64,000 bases of DNA from Liolophura sinensis (taxonomy: Eukaryota > Mollusca > Polyplacophora > Chitonida > Chitonidae), in the NCBI RefSeq assembly GCF_032854445.1, contig NC_088295.1, positions 76,786,028 to 76,850,027 of the forward strand, read 5' to 3'. Numbering within the stretch: the stretch's first letter is position 1; the number at the start of each line of letters is the position of its first letter. A program made the translations under genes and the position numbers. Under the pieces are notes generated by a model, which ran no database searches, had not been told where the DNA came from, and saw only the letters and a list, made by a program, of their open reading frames with translations. Positions 1 to 12,068 of the stretch are shown piece after piece.

Positions 1-1169
1 TTAGGCCTGAAGAAAAAGTCTGACAGAGGTCTAAATCTAACATGTAACAAGATCTTCTACATGTTTCCATTGATCTTTTTAACTACACTGAAGTATTTTT
101 TTAGAAAAACAACCTGGAGGCTTTATTATTAATTTAAATTACAAATAATCTATGTTAAACTGCAGATACAGTAAGGATGACTGTAAAATTTCAGTTTGAA
201 GCTATACTGTATACTGCATATGTAGGCCAGAAAATATCAACATCTGAATGAACCACACTGAATTGTAATTTAATATAACTAAACCTGTTGGCTTTTATTA
301 CTAATTTACACAGCTTACAATATGTGTAAAACCACTGATGCAGTACTTTAACCACAATATTACTGTAATATGTAAGTTTGAAGCAATACTGCATAGTCAT
401 TGGTGAGATACAGTTTGTCAGTTTACAATGAAGAAATACATGCTGACGTGTAAAGGGCATGCTATCATGTACATGTATATGAAGGATCATTTTAATAAGG
501 CGGTAAGTCAGACTGGGTCAGTGGACCAGTTGAACTAGACACATCACACCAATAAATATGTATAAGATAATCTGATATACATATAGATAAACTGAATGCA
601 TACATGTACAAGCAACACCTTTATCACATACTGGTTCACAAAAACAACACACTTCTGTCGGCATTCCATTTAATTCATCTCACACAAGCATATCTCTACA
701 TGGAACATGTAATTACCCTAAATCCTCAATAAATTTGACCACATTTTTTTTTTCCATTTTCAGTGTTTGGTGAATAGCACATTATAAATACAAATTGAAC
801 CATACAGTGTACATGTAGTGTGTATGACTTGAAAATTCTTGATTAGCTATAAGAAATTAGTACTGATAATTTTTTCATCCCAGAATATAATCCAACTCGA
901 TCTCTTCAACCCGCCCATACATCCCACATCCCATTTGCACCTACATTTGCATCGACATTCACTAAACCGCTCACTCGATGAGCACTGCCCTAGTCACCGT
1001 CACCCACCCACCTGCTGCTGTATCAACCTTTTCAGTGGCCTAATGGAAGCCAGCCAGAAGACTCTCAAATGAAACCCGGGTCGAGTCATGCAAAGACTGT
1101 ACAAATGGTACTTGTTGCTGCGTCACTTTGCACTTAGCACTGAGAGGTTAGAGCAAGGAAACAAGACAG

Positions 1170-1350
1170 GTTGGCCTGGTGTCGGTACAATGTGACTGGG
1201 TGGGGTGGCATGATATTTGAGTGACGGTGGCACTTTGGTGGCTCGCCCTGCCACAAGAAGACACAGTGTATGTACACACACCCAATGACTCCTCATCGTC
1301 ATACGACTGAATAATTGCTAAGTATGACATTAAACCCCAACAATTCACGG
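1170..1350 (-). repeat. Interspersed repeat family B, partial copy
   Basis: This stretch in the RNF32 intron is the reverse complement of part of the element at 16025-16345. Shared blocks include the GTGACTGGGTGGG end, the CTCGCCCTGCCACAAGAAGACAC core and the CGTCATACGACTGAATAATTG segment. No coding potential is shared. It is probably a SINE or other short retroelement that recurs in lophotrochozoan genomes (inference). Confidence 0.7.
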
Positions 1351-1360
1351 ATTCATTTAC

Positions 1361-2723
1361 CTGCTGCTGTAAGCCAAAGTCTTCCTTACAAATAACACAG
1401 GGCAGATCAGAGTCCTCTCTCCTGTTAGACTTGGCTTTGGCTGCCTGCCACTGGCCCTCTGACATCAGCTGAGGAGGGGCTTCAACCAGGCCAAGTTTCT
1501 GGGCTGCAAGGTGGGAAATTATACATGAGGAAAGGGAACCAGTTATCATGATCAATAAAGTATATATCCATATTTATTACAAATATTTACACTGCATTTT
1601 AAAATAATACATTTCATGAAACTGATAGTAAACAATACATTCTGTTACAGGGGATCTAGTATCAAGTGTCAGGACCTATATGTACATGTTCACCCAGCGA
1701 TCTGAAACAACTTTATTTACCTGGTCAGTCAAAATTCTAAAAAAAGCAAACACCACCCATTTTAGCAGGATGAAGTAGCACTTGCTTCAGCTCATAATAG
1801 ACTGACATCACTCAGAAAGTGCGCATTACATGGAAAGATTTGTTTTATTTATTTCATTGGTGTTCTACACCATCATTCAAGAACATTTAACAGTGGCAGC
1901 CAGCATTTTAGTGGGAAGAAACTGTAAGGTACAGGGAAAGAGGCATACATGTATCTATAATATGATTAACCAATCAAACACCCAATAACTGAACATTTTT
2001 TTTACTGCCTATAACAAATACAGAGCTCTATGAATGAATACATAATAGTTTACCTAATGTTAATGGGGCAGGTGTTGTATCAAGTACATACTCCTTTTCT
2101 TCCTTTGCTTTTGGCTTGACCGGATTTCTTGCAACTGTTGAAAAAGATAATGAGCAGAAAAGTACACAGATCTTTTCTCTCACAAGTCAGCTATAGACTA
2201 AATCAAATACATTTGTAAAATTTGACTTAACACAATTGATACTCTAATGTGACATTGTACCATGTCAAATTATAAATCTATATATTCCAAATATATTCCA
2301 ACAAAGGATATCATGTGTATAACAATCCAGTCAAATCTTTCTTGTGATAGTTAACCGTTAATTGTTAACCTATTATAAGTCTTTTTTTTCTTTTCAAGAC
2401 AGATACTGAAAATCTTATGAAGCAATCAAAAGACTTCTGACAATGCCTATAAAATGCAGACTGAAAACTTCATCCTAAATAAAAATATAAATACACCATT
2501 TTCCACCTGTGTACATGTGTTACTAATAAACAAACGAAACATGTCATAATTTGTAATTACCTCTTCCTGTGTCAACCAATGGTCTTATTTCTTTCTTCAT
2601 TAGTTTTTGGGTAGCTTTCCCAGGCAGCACTTTTCTTGGCCCCAGCATATCTGTGAGAGCCATTGAGCGAATGAGATGATCTTGAAATGCTGCAGCCATC
2701 AGGGTTGAGCTTGAATGGGGCAT
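1361..2723 (-). CDS. RNF32: RNF32 (RING finger protein 32), 5' coding exons, partial
   Basis: Three minus-strand coding exons with GT/AG borders and compatible phases are visible: 2726-2561, with the chosen ATG at 2723-2721; 2134-2054; and 1503-1361. The first encodes MAAAFQDHLIRS and ends in PLVDTGR, matching the N-terminal QDH and DTG blocks of vertebrate RNF32. The second holds EYVLDTTPAPLTL and the third AQKLGLVEAPPQL followed by CVICKEDF, the first half of RING 1. Vertebrate RNF32 has YVLD...PPPLTLAQKLGL and CPICKEEF at the same places, so the identification is firm. The remaining RING-H2, IQ motif and second RING exons must lie beyond base 1. The family is thought to act in ubiquitin transfer, with strong testis expression in mammals. 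An alternative start is the ATG of LMAAAF 24 bases downstream. No frame break is seen. Confidence 0.9.
1850..1925 (-). repeat. tRNA-derived SINE (family A), 3' fragment
   Basis: A short decayed copy in the RNF32 intron. It keeps the TTATTT tail, the TTGGTGTTCTACACC segment, the TTCAAGAACATTT segment and the GGCAGCCAGCATTTTAGTGGGA block seen in the fuller copies at 28728-28985 and 47573-47845. Confidence 0.6.
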
Positions 2724-2726
2724 CCT

Positions 2727-3901
2727 CTACAAAATAGAAGTTCTGTAAACAATTTAGATCCACTATGTTCTACATTGCCTCTACCATAGTACTTTCTTGT
2801 GCTGTCTAATTCCCTGTTGGGAACACCCTGTATTTCACCATGCGTCATATGCATCATGTACACACATGTACGTTCATCACGTGCACACAGACACAACTGT
2901 AAGATGTGGTGTACAAATTAACATCTAGAATAAGTCATGGACCCAATTGCAACCATACAAACCATTTCTTTTCATATTTTGCTGCGAAATCGTCAAGCAC
3001 TATTTTTTATCATGCACAAAAACATTTATCTATAATCTATGTAGATATTCCCATTTGTCCAAAATTGGTGATTTACTTATTTGAGCTCGTACTCAAGAAT
3101 ATTTCACTTATATGATGGCGACCAGCATTATGGTGGGACGAAGCCGAGCTGAGCCTGGTGGAAGCATGCGACCATGCGCAGGTTGTTGATTCACCTTCCC
3201 ACTTACGACCGGAGAGGAAGTCAACATGAACTGGACTTGAACTCATGAGCACAGCGCCCTGGACTACTGGGTCATTGAATTTGTGCTGGTGTCATTTCAT
3301 TAAAGAACCTGGTTTTCAAAATGAATATCTCAGAAGCGGGTGAACGAAAAATACAGACAACGACCTTGTCTTTTAAACAGCCCAGTTGCTTCAAATCAGT
3401 GACGAAGATTCGCAAGTCCTATTTCATTCCAGCCTCAATCGGCATCATTTGACTTACATTTCTATCTACAGGCTGGGTAATTTTAGCACGGTCTTTACTT
3501 GTTAACGTTTGGCGATTCATTATCTCTTGTGTGACATTTAGTACAAATTAACTGTTAGCATATGTCACATAGATCACGCGGTGAAAGAAAATAATCGTCT
3601 TCGAGTACACGACAGTTTCAGTGTCGCCAGCAGATTGTTTACGTCCGCCATTCTGTTGCCCACTGATTAACCGCAGCACTAACGGGCACTAGCTTTTGTG
3701 GTTGAACAAAACACAAAACATTAAACTACAGGATTTATAATTAATTATTATTCTTTCGTCTTACTTTTGGCTCAGTTTTAACAATAACGGATTTTAAAGT
3801 TTTTTTTCATAGCCCAGATTTATTCAGTGCTGAATTAGGATAACATGTGTTAACCGCGGAAACAGAAGAAAACGAAAGCAGCTGTTATAGAAACACTGAA
3901 G
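2727..3901. promoter_or_regulatory. Head-to-head intergenic region between RNF32 and TSN
   Basis: The two genes diverge, with start codons 1178 bases apart. Part of the gap is a SINE remnant (3070-3285), leaving about 0.6 kb (3290-3900) as the likely shared promoter and 5' untranslated DNA. No TATA box was recognised next to either start. A bidirectional promoter is inferred from the arrangement only; untranslated first exons of either gene could also lie here. Confidence 0.45.
3070..3285 (-). repeat. tRNA-derived SINE (family A), truncated and diverged
   Basis: Contains TACTCAAGAATATTTCACTT, CCAGCATTATGGTGGGA, the CGCAGGTTGTTGATTCACC block and TGGACTTGAACTCATGAGCAC (the complement of the B-box region). 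The promoter-head end toward 3290 has lost its A box. It sits between the divergent genes RNF32 and TSN. Confidence 0.75.
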
Positions 3902-6900
3902 ATGGTGACGGCTGAAATATTTTCTGAGTTTCAAAAGTATCTGGATGAAGATCAAGATCGCAGAGAGGTATTCCATATATCTGTAAATCCTTAAAAACAA
4001 ATTGTACTTAGGGAGTATGCCGCCGGGTGAGTATTGGTTATCGCTCACTTGACGAAAACTAGACTCTCAATGGTTTCGATAGTAAATATATGACTCAAGA
4101 GCGGATGGTTTTGTTTTTGTTTACAAAAATAGCATGAAACAGCAATAACAGCGACTGCCTGTGTATGTGAGATGGGCAGGGGAACATACAAATGAGTTGT
4201 CTTCTCCAATCTAATGGATTTCGTTCTTCTCGAACCACGTTAAAAGAGTTTCAAAAATGTAAGCGTTTACGCTCTTGCAATCTTGGGACCTGATTTGGCA
4301 TCCTGGATGGATATTATGCCATTTACCAATGGGAAACAGAGCTATACTAGGAGATTTCGTGTGCTGATCTCCATCAATCAGCTGATCAGTATGGACTGAT
4401 TGATGGAAATCAGCAAACCATCAGCTGGTTCACAAAGTCAAACGATCAAATGCTATACAGCGGCCATAGGCCGGCAGTGTAATGTTTGACGATGTAACAA
4501 CACAGATTATGTGGCAGTTTCAAAACATGAATGAAAAAGAAGTTCTGCCTGTTGGTGTGCGGCTCTGTGACTAAAAGACATTGCCTGGCTTTAGTTTGAA
4601 ATATATTTTATTCATTTACCTCATAAACCAAACCATTTTATGAATTTAAAACTGCAACCATATATAAACCATGACCCAAAACCGGGCAAACCTGTGCATG
4701 AAAAAAAAAACGGACGGAACTTGATTAACATGTGTATTACTGTTGTGAAATTATAAAAACAGTCACACAGACAGATATTGGAGCAGAATTTAGCGGAATT
4801 TATTAATGTGCACTTGAAGCTTTCAGCAGTGTTAGTTGTATTTGAAATTATCGTCACTCCGATGGCATTTTTAATAAACCTAGAGTTAAGTGCATAAAAT
4901 GTAAAATAAAATAGCCAAATACAGAGCTTGGTGATTCTGTATTGTTCAGTGGCAGTTGTGACTAACCATAAGTAGGAGAGCCTGTAGTATACTCATGAAC
5001 AATCTTCCTGCTTTGAGGAGATTTCAAACATTTGCTTAGAGCCAGCAGTCTTGATACTTGAAGGATCACAGGTGTATAAGTACGTGTTGAGTGGATAATT
5101 CCTGGTTTACATGAAAATATAGTCCAAAATTTCTAAATTTTCTGATGTTTTCTGTGACAAAAATTTTGTTTCACCATGACTGACCCCAAACCATCATCAG
5201 AGCGCATTCAATTTCAAACCGAAGCTGCCATTACTTTCTCTCCATCATGCTCAAGATATCTTGGGCCCATGCGGCCTGGGAAATAACTGATCAGTACTGT
5301 GATTGCAATAAATTGACAGACAAGAAGGCAAAGACCATAAGTGTCTGCAAACTCAAACCAGAAGAAAACATATAAATGATGCCAAAATCAGATGAAAGAA
5401 TGTGAAAACTTAATTGCAATTTGTATGGTCTTTTTTGATTTTCTTTGAGGAGAAAATGGTACTTGAAAATGTTTGTATGGTTGGTGTTTGGGACCACCTG
5501 TTTGTGCGTATCGTCTTATGTGTAATAATGTTCTAAATAAGGATGGAATGCATGTCTAATAAATTTATTTGAATGTAAATTGCTGTTAATATACAAACAC
5601 ATGTATTTAATCTGAATGATGAATATACTAAAAATATAAATACAATCAACATTCAGGTTCAACAGGTTTGCTTGAAAGACCCAATCCTAGTGCGGGTATA
5701 TTTATTAAACATGTGGTACATGCTCATTGATAACATTATTACACAGAGACAATATAGATAGCTAGAGGTGGTCCCATATATCTAGCATAAGAGTTTATCA
5801 GCAAGTTGCCAGATGTTGGTGGTTTATGCCAGGCAGACTAATTTCATTCACTCATGAAACTGTTCATCATCGTATAAGCGAAATATTTTTGAGTATGGTG
5901 CTAAAGATCAATGAAACAAAATTATTTATTTACAGGTATGTGTCTGATTGGTACTTTATGCATTGCCCAAAAGTATTTCACTTATATGACAGCTGTCAGT
6001 ATTATGGTGGGAGGAAAGCTAAGGGGGAAACAAACTATAGAAGCTATACGGCTGTTTTTCTTTCCTTGTTGCATATAATTTAAACTGAGTTCATTTGAAC
6101 ATTGTCGTTCGAATGTTGGATCTGATATTTTACTCATTGGTCAGTGTAGTTTAAATTTCTAAAAACTAAAATGTTACAGGAAATTCGCCAGGCAACACGT
6201 GACCTGGAGCAAACAGCACGAGAAATTCTTATCACAGTCCAGGCCGTACATCAAAAAGATGGCTTGCTGAACTGTGAGTAAAGCATTGGAAGATACTTAG
6301 GCTTGTGCTGTGAGCAGAACATTTTGTGATGTATGCTTTTCTTGCTGAATTTTTTTCATCTCTTTATTGTGTATTTTTGATTATGGTTTTAAATTACAAC
6401 AACATTAAAATGTGCCCTGGCTATCTGGTTTGGTTGATAATTTAAGCATCGATATTTTAAATCTTAAATTATATAACCAGTAAATATGTTTTATATTTCC
6501 TAACTCTCCAGTGTGATCAGTTTCAGAGATACAAGTGTAATACTTAACTGTCACTAGTAAAACGATGATAGTGTGAGGAGTTATCTCCCCTTATACTATG
6601 CTGGCTGTGAATAATAAATTAAACAAGTGCTCTGCATTCTTTGATTTTGCAGTACAGCCTCTCTGTGGGGAAGTCAATGCAAAGTTCAAGACTGTTCAAG
6701 AAAAATTCAAGGCTCTTGCTGACAAAATACCTCAGGGTCAGTATTATAGGTGAGTTAGAGAAGAAAAACACAAAACAACACTACATTGTTATGTTAAATG
6801 TAACCATTCTTCTCTGTGGCATTAATAAATCTGTCAAAATAATCATCAGACTTTGAGCCAACAATATCCAAGAGTTACTAACAATAAATCACTTTGGTTT

Positions 6901-9900
6901 GAAAATGCAGGTTCCATGACCACTGGCGATTTGTTGTGCAACGGCTTAGTTTTCTTGCCTCATTTGTTATATACCTAAGTGCTGAGAAGTTGGCATCTCG
7001 AGAAGAAGTAGCTAATAGCCTGGGAGGTGAGTGTACTTTCCATTTTCTTCAGCAGTGTGTTGTATTTGTATAGCCAGAGAGAGGAGTTTACTATCCAATT
7101 TCTTCAACAGTGTGTTGTATTTGTAATAGCCTGGGAGATGAGTTTACTATCGAGTTTCTTCAGCTGTGTGTTGTATTTGTAATAGTCTGGGAGATGAGTT
7201 TACTATCTAATTTCTTCAGTGGTGTGTTGTATTTGTAATAGCCTGGGAGGCTAGTATACTATCCAATTTCTTCAGTAGTGTGTTGTATTTATAATAGTCT
7301 GGGAGATGAGTTTTCTGTCCAATTTCTTCAGCGGTGTGTTGTATTTGTAATAGCCTGGGAGGCTAGTTTACTATCCAATTTCTTCAACAGTGTGTTGTAT
7401 TTGTAATAGTCTGGGAGGTGAGTTTACCATGCCGTTTCTTCAGCAGTGTGTTGTATTTATAATAGTCTGGGAGATGAGTTTTCTGTCCAATTTCTTCAAC
7501 AGTGTGTTGTATTTGTAATAGTCTGAGAGGTAAGGTTACTATCCAATTTCTTCAACAGTGTGTTGTATTTGTAATAGCCTGGGAGATGAGTTTACTATCG
7601 AGTTTCTTCAGCTGTGTGTTGTATTTGTAATAGTCTGGGAGATGAGTTTACTATCTAATTTCTTCAGCAGTGTGTTGTATTTGTAATAGCCTGGGAGGCT
7701 AGTTTACTATCCAATTTCTTCAGCGGTGTGTTGTATTTGTAGTAGTCTGGGAGGTGAGTTTACCATGCAGTTTCTTCAGCTGTGTGTTGTATTTGTAATA
7801 GCCTGGGAGGCTAGTTTACTATCCAATTTCTTCAGCAGTGTGTTGTATTTGTAGTAATCTGGGAGATGAGTTTACTGTCCAATTTCTTCAACAGTGTATT
7901 GTATTTGTAATAGTCTGGGAAGTGAGTGTACTGTCCAATTTCTTCAGCAGTATGTTGTATTTGTAACAGTCTGGGAGGTGAGTTTACTTTCCAATTTCTT
8001 CAACAGTGTGTTGTATTTGTAATAGTCTTTGAAGTGAGTTTACTATCCAATTTCTTCGACAGTGTGTTGTATTTGTAACAGTCTGGGAGATGAGTTTACT
8101 ATCCAATTTCTTCAGCGGTGTGTTGCATTTGTAATAGCCTGGGAGGTTAGTTTACTATCCAGTTTCTTCAACAGTGTGTTGTATTTGTAGTAGTCTGAGA
8201 GGTAAGGTTACTATCCATTTTCTTCAACAGTGTGTTGTGTTTGTAATAGCCTGGGAGATGAGTTTACTATCGAGTTTCTTCAGCTGTGTGTTGTATTTGT
8301 AATAGTCTGGGAGATGAGTTTACTATCCATTTTCTTCAGCAGTGTGTTGTATTTGTAATAGCCTTGGAGGCTAGTTTACTATCCAATTTCTTCAACAGTG
8401 TGTTGTAATTTGTAGTAGTCTGAGAGTAAGGTTACTATCCATTTTCTTCAACAGTGTGTTGTATTTGTAATAGCCTTGGAGGCTAGTTTGCTATCCAATT
8501 TCTTCAACAGTGTGTTGTATTTGTAGTAATCTGAGAGGTAAGGTTACTATCCAATTTCTTCAGTAGTGTGATGTATTTGTAATAGCCTGGGAGGCTACTT
8601 TACTTTCCAATTTCTTCAACAGTGTGTTGTATTTGTAATAGTCTGAGAGGTAAGGTTACTATCCAATTTCTTCAGCGGTGTGTTGTATTTGTAATAGCCT
8701 TGGAGGCTAGTTTACTATCCAATTTCTTCAACAGTGTGTTGTATTTGTAATAGCTGGGAGATGAGTTTTCTGTCCAATTTCTTCAGCTGTGTGTTGTATT
8801 TGTAATAGCCTGGGAGGCTAGTTTACTATCCAATTTCCTCAACAGTGTGTTGTATTTGTAATAGTCTGAGAGGTAAGGTTACTGTCCATTTTCTTCAACA
8901 GTGTGTTGTATTTGTAGTAATCTGAGAGGTAAGGTTACTATCCAATTTCTTCAGTAGTGTGTTGTATTTGTAATAGCCTTTGAGGCTAGTTTACTATCCA
9001 CTTTCTTCAACAGTGTGTTGTATTTGTAATAGTCTGAGAGGTAAGGTTACTATCCAATTTCTTCAACAGTGTGTTGTATTTGTAATAGCCTGGGAGGCTA
9101 GTTTACTATCCAATTTCCTCAACAGTGTGTTGTATTTGTAATAGTCTGAGAGGTAAGGTTACTATCCATTTTCTTCACAGTGAGTTGTATTTGTAATAGC
9201 CTGGAGATGAGTTTACTATCGAGTTTCTTCAGCTGTGTGTTGTATTTGTAATAGTCTGGGAGATGAGTTTACTATCCATTTTCTTCAACAGTGTGTTGTA
9301 TTTGTAATAGCCTGGGAGGCTGGTTTATTATCCAATTTCTTCAACAGTGTGTTGTATTTGTAATAGTCTGAGAGGTAAGGTTACTATCCAATTTCTTCAA
9401 CAGTGTGTTGTATTTGTAATAGCCTGGGAGGCTAGTTTACTGTCCAATTTCTTCAACAGTGTGTTGTAATTTTAATAGTCTGAGAGGTAAGGTTACTATC
9501 CAATTTCTTCAACAGTGTGTTGTATTTGTAATAGCCTTGGAGGCTAGTTTACTATCCAATTTCTTCAACAGTGTGTTGTATTTGTAATAGTCTGAGAGGT
9601 AAGGTTACTATCCAATTTCTTCAACAGTGTATTTGTAATAGCCTTGGAGGCTAGTTTACTATCCAGTTTCTTCAACAGTGTGTTGTATTTGTAATAGTCT
9701 GAGAGGTAAGGTTACTATCCAATTTCTTCAGCTGTGCATTGTATTTGTAATAGTCTGAGAGGTGAGTTTATTTTCCAGTTTCTCCAGTAGTGTGTTTGAG
9801 ACTTGAATGATTATCTGGAATTACCTACTCTTGAACTTGAGAAAAAATATGCTATTCGATCTGTAAAATACTTATTATATTATTATATTCCACATTAATA

Positions 9901-11635
9901 GAATTTTATAATGGCTTGTGTATCAAAGTTAATTTCTTCGTTCATCATTCGGGTCTCTTTGAAAAAGCTTATCTTCTTATGTCTGTGGCTGTGTTTTTGA
10001 TTTGTTTGCAATAGCATCTCAGGGTGTTCGAAAAGGGCAAGTAGCAGCCTGAGGACAACTGTCTACTGCTGTCCCGCTAACTGCTTACTTTGAATATTCT
10101 TACTATTTAAATCAACAGTAATAGGGATATAATTACTTTCAATTCAGCCACCTACTTTAGAACTCTGACTCCTTTTAAACGAAAACTCTGGCATCTGTAT
10201 TTATCCAAACTGCAGTGTTTTATTTGTTGATGTTGTGTGTGTGTGTGAAAATCATGTATTTCACTGATTTATGTCACTCTTCAGTGGAGTTGCTCAGAGA
10301 GAATGGGTTCCATATTGACTTAGATGACTATTTGATGGGACTGCTACAGATGGCCAGTGAATTGGTGAGAAGCTTACAAAAGTTACCTGGATTCACTCTC
10401 ACAATTTATTTTCTTCTCTCTGAATTTTCATGTATGTGTAATTTATGTACTATAAGGACAATAAATTAATGATAAGCATGTGAATGACTAATGGTCTGTT
10501 CTGGTATTTCTGTAGTAATCAATCATACAGAAACACCTAAAATTTTCTGTTTACATTGAATACAAGTCTGGAAATAAGCAGCAGAACAACAACAATGTCC
10601 TGCACCAAACAGTGCCTTGACAGTGGCGTGATATAATATAGGACAAAATTGGACACATAAACAAGGTAGTAACTTTTTAATGAAATGGGAGTAGGTGGAA
10701 CATTTATTAGTTACCCTAAACACCATAAATTTACTTGCACATTTTTCCTGATTCTGAGAGTTCTGTTTGATTTTTAGAAAGGTGTTTTCAGGTTTGCTTG
10801 AAATATGGGATGATATTGTACTGGAAAATTCTGAGTTTGAGCCCCGAAAATAATATTTTGTGACATTTGTTTGCCTCCAAAAATGCAATTTTGTGGGCGA
10901 AATTTGAGATCATTTAGGGTATGTCCTGCAACCACATGTACTAAAAAATATTTCCAGAGGAGCTTGAAATGAAAATGGAAGTTAAATTGTAGTGATACAG
11001 CTATAAATGATGTAACATGAAATTTACGGCTTTAATACAAGTGAAGTGTTTTTTTTTTGTTCAAAAAAAGAAAGTTGAGAAAAATCATAAATAATTTGTA
11101 ATACTTTAACTTTTTCCAAACTGCTGGAGGGAACCTGCGCCAAATGCAAGGCATGTTCAAGTAATGGGTTGATTGGCCACATCATCATTGTAAATTTAAT
11201 GATTTAAATTTGTGTTTACATTTACCTCCGTCTGCGCAGCGCTTTGATCTTATGTGCTTTTTATTTTTTTCATTCTCAGTCCCGTTTCGGGCAGTGAACT
11301 CAGTTACAGCAGGCCAGTATGATCGCCCTTTGAAGATTTCACAGTTTCTGGCAGAGCTGGATGCAGGATTCCGGCTGTTAAACTTAAAAAATGACTCATT
11401 GAGAAAACGCTTTGATGGTCTAAAATATGACATAAAGAAAGTGGAAGAGGTTGTGTATGATCTGTCCATTCGTAACCTTGTTAGTTCCACAACAAGTAAA
11501 GGATTGGAAACCGAGGCCAGCCAGTCTTCCCCAGTGCAGGCGGGTCTTCGTCACAAGAGACTGACAATAACCCAGGAAGTGGCGCCACCTAGGGTAACTT
11601 GCAGCATTAATTATAGGTATAATACAGATATGTAG
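3902..11635 (+). CDS. TSN: Translin (TSN), six coding exons, one apparent +2 frameshift in exon 6
   Basis: Translin binds single-stranded RNA/DNA and forms the C3PO endoribonuclease with TRAX, which clears passenger strands and tRNA fragments. Exons: 3902-3967, 6180-6273, 6653-6749, 6911-7026, 10285-10364 and 11280-11635, all with GT/AG borders and matching phases through exon 5. Landmarks: LEQTAREIL (about residues 30-38), QYYRFHDHWRFVVQRLSFLA (about 83-102, the basic nucleic-acid-binding segment), FHIDLDDYL (about 134) and, in exon 6, NSVTAGQYDRPL and GFRLLNLKNDSLRKRFDGLK with KVEEVVYDLSIR. Exon 6 should join as SRF-A-VNSVTAG, but GGG at 11289-11291 replaces a single G, throwing the frame unless the sequence is wrong. 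A rescue is possible by extending exon 5 to a GTATGT donor near 10429, which adds about 22 non-family residues. The C-terminal tail is about 35-40 residues longer than vertebrate translin; a GT donor near 11594 could hide a further exon. Confidence 0.95.
4363..4414. other. Near-perfect hairpin in TSN intron 1
   Basis: A 19-base arm (4363-4381) pairs with 4396-4414 with one mismatch across a 14-base loop. The arms read GCTGATCTCCATCAATCAG and CTGATTGATGGAAATCAGC. It is too short and lacks the flanking pairing expected of a canonical pre-miRNA, so it may simply be a small foldback remnant. Confidence 0.5.
5960..6030 (-). repeat. tRNA-derived SINE (family A), small fragment
   Basis: AAAGTATTTCACTTATATGACAG, with the TCAGTATTATGGTGGGAGGAA block, marks a short remnant of family A in TSN intron 1. 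Confidence 0.5.
7013..9806 (+). repeat. 56-bp minisatellite in TSN intron 4 seeded by the exon 4 donor site (about 50 copies)
   Basis: The first unit is the true end of TSN exon 4, AATAGCCTGGGAG followed by GTGAGT. The unit then repeats about 50 times to the end of the array. Each unit has an exon-end copy (AATAGYCTGRGAG), a donor position, TTTACTATCC, a pyrimidine-rich TTTCTTCAACAG or TTTCTTCAGCAG, and TGTGTTGTATTTGT. By eye about 13 units keep a GTAAGG donor and 6-7 keep GTGAGT. The others are mutated to ATGAGT or GCTAGT. In the right half, GCCTGGGAG-GCTAG and GTCTGAGAG-GTAAGG units alternate, giving a 112-bp higher-order dimer. The array makes up most of the 3.26-kb intron. Confidence 0.95.
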
Positions 11636-12062
11636 AACATCATGACAAATAACTTTGGTTGAAATGTTGATAAAGACGGAAAAAATTCTCCGTGTTTATT
11701 TCTGTTATTTCCAGTGCTAAAACGTGCCGAAGTTTTGCATAACTAACTATTAGCTCGATTCTGAACGGTCGATGGTGTCCATGCAATATCTGCGTCAAAT
11801 GTTGTCTTCTTTTGATTACATTCAATGTACAGATTCACTTGTGATCCTTCAGCTGAAGTTGAAAACCACCTTGATCCATACATTTTTCTCGTGTTTTCAG
11901 GTGTGATATAAATTGTCTGATGGTCTTTAACATGGCGATACGGAGTAAAATCGCGTGCTGATTATCGACATATCGTGGTCGGCATAAGTTAAGATAATTT
12001 CAGAACCATAAGCTACACCCATCGGGATTCATTTTCAGTAGGCTTCTGGTTTATTGGTACAT

Positions 12063-12068
12063 AATAAA
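12063..12068 (+). promoter_or_regulatory. Possible TSN polyadenylation signal
   Basis: AATAAA about 430 bases after the TSN stop codon, the first clear match downstream. The intervening sequence (11636-12062) has no other recognisable feature and would be the 3' untranslated region. Other AATAAA-like motifs further on belong to the SINE tail. Confidence 0.4.

Noticed and set aside
1148-1555. 135-residue minus-strand frame through the RNF32 RING exon
   Set aside because: Only 1503-1361 matches RNF32. The rest of the frame reads through introns and repeat B. The spliced model has good GT/AG borders.
2572-2763. Minus-strand frame overlapping RNF32 exon 1
   Set aside because: It is a different frame from the one that matches RNF32 (QDHLIRS...DTGR) and shows no family similarity.
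4363-4414. microRNA precursor
   Set aside because: Stem of 19 bases with no extended lower stem; shorter than animal pre-miRNA hairpins.
7013-9806. CRISPR-like direct repeats
   Set aside because: Eukaryotic intronic minisatellite: units are contiguous without unique spacers.
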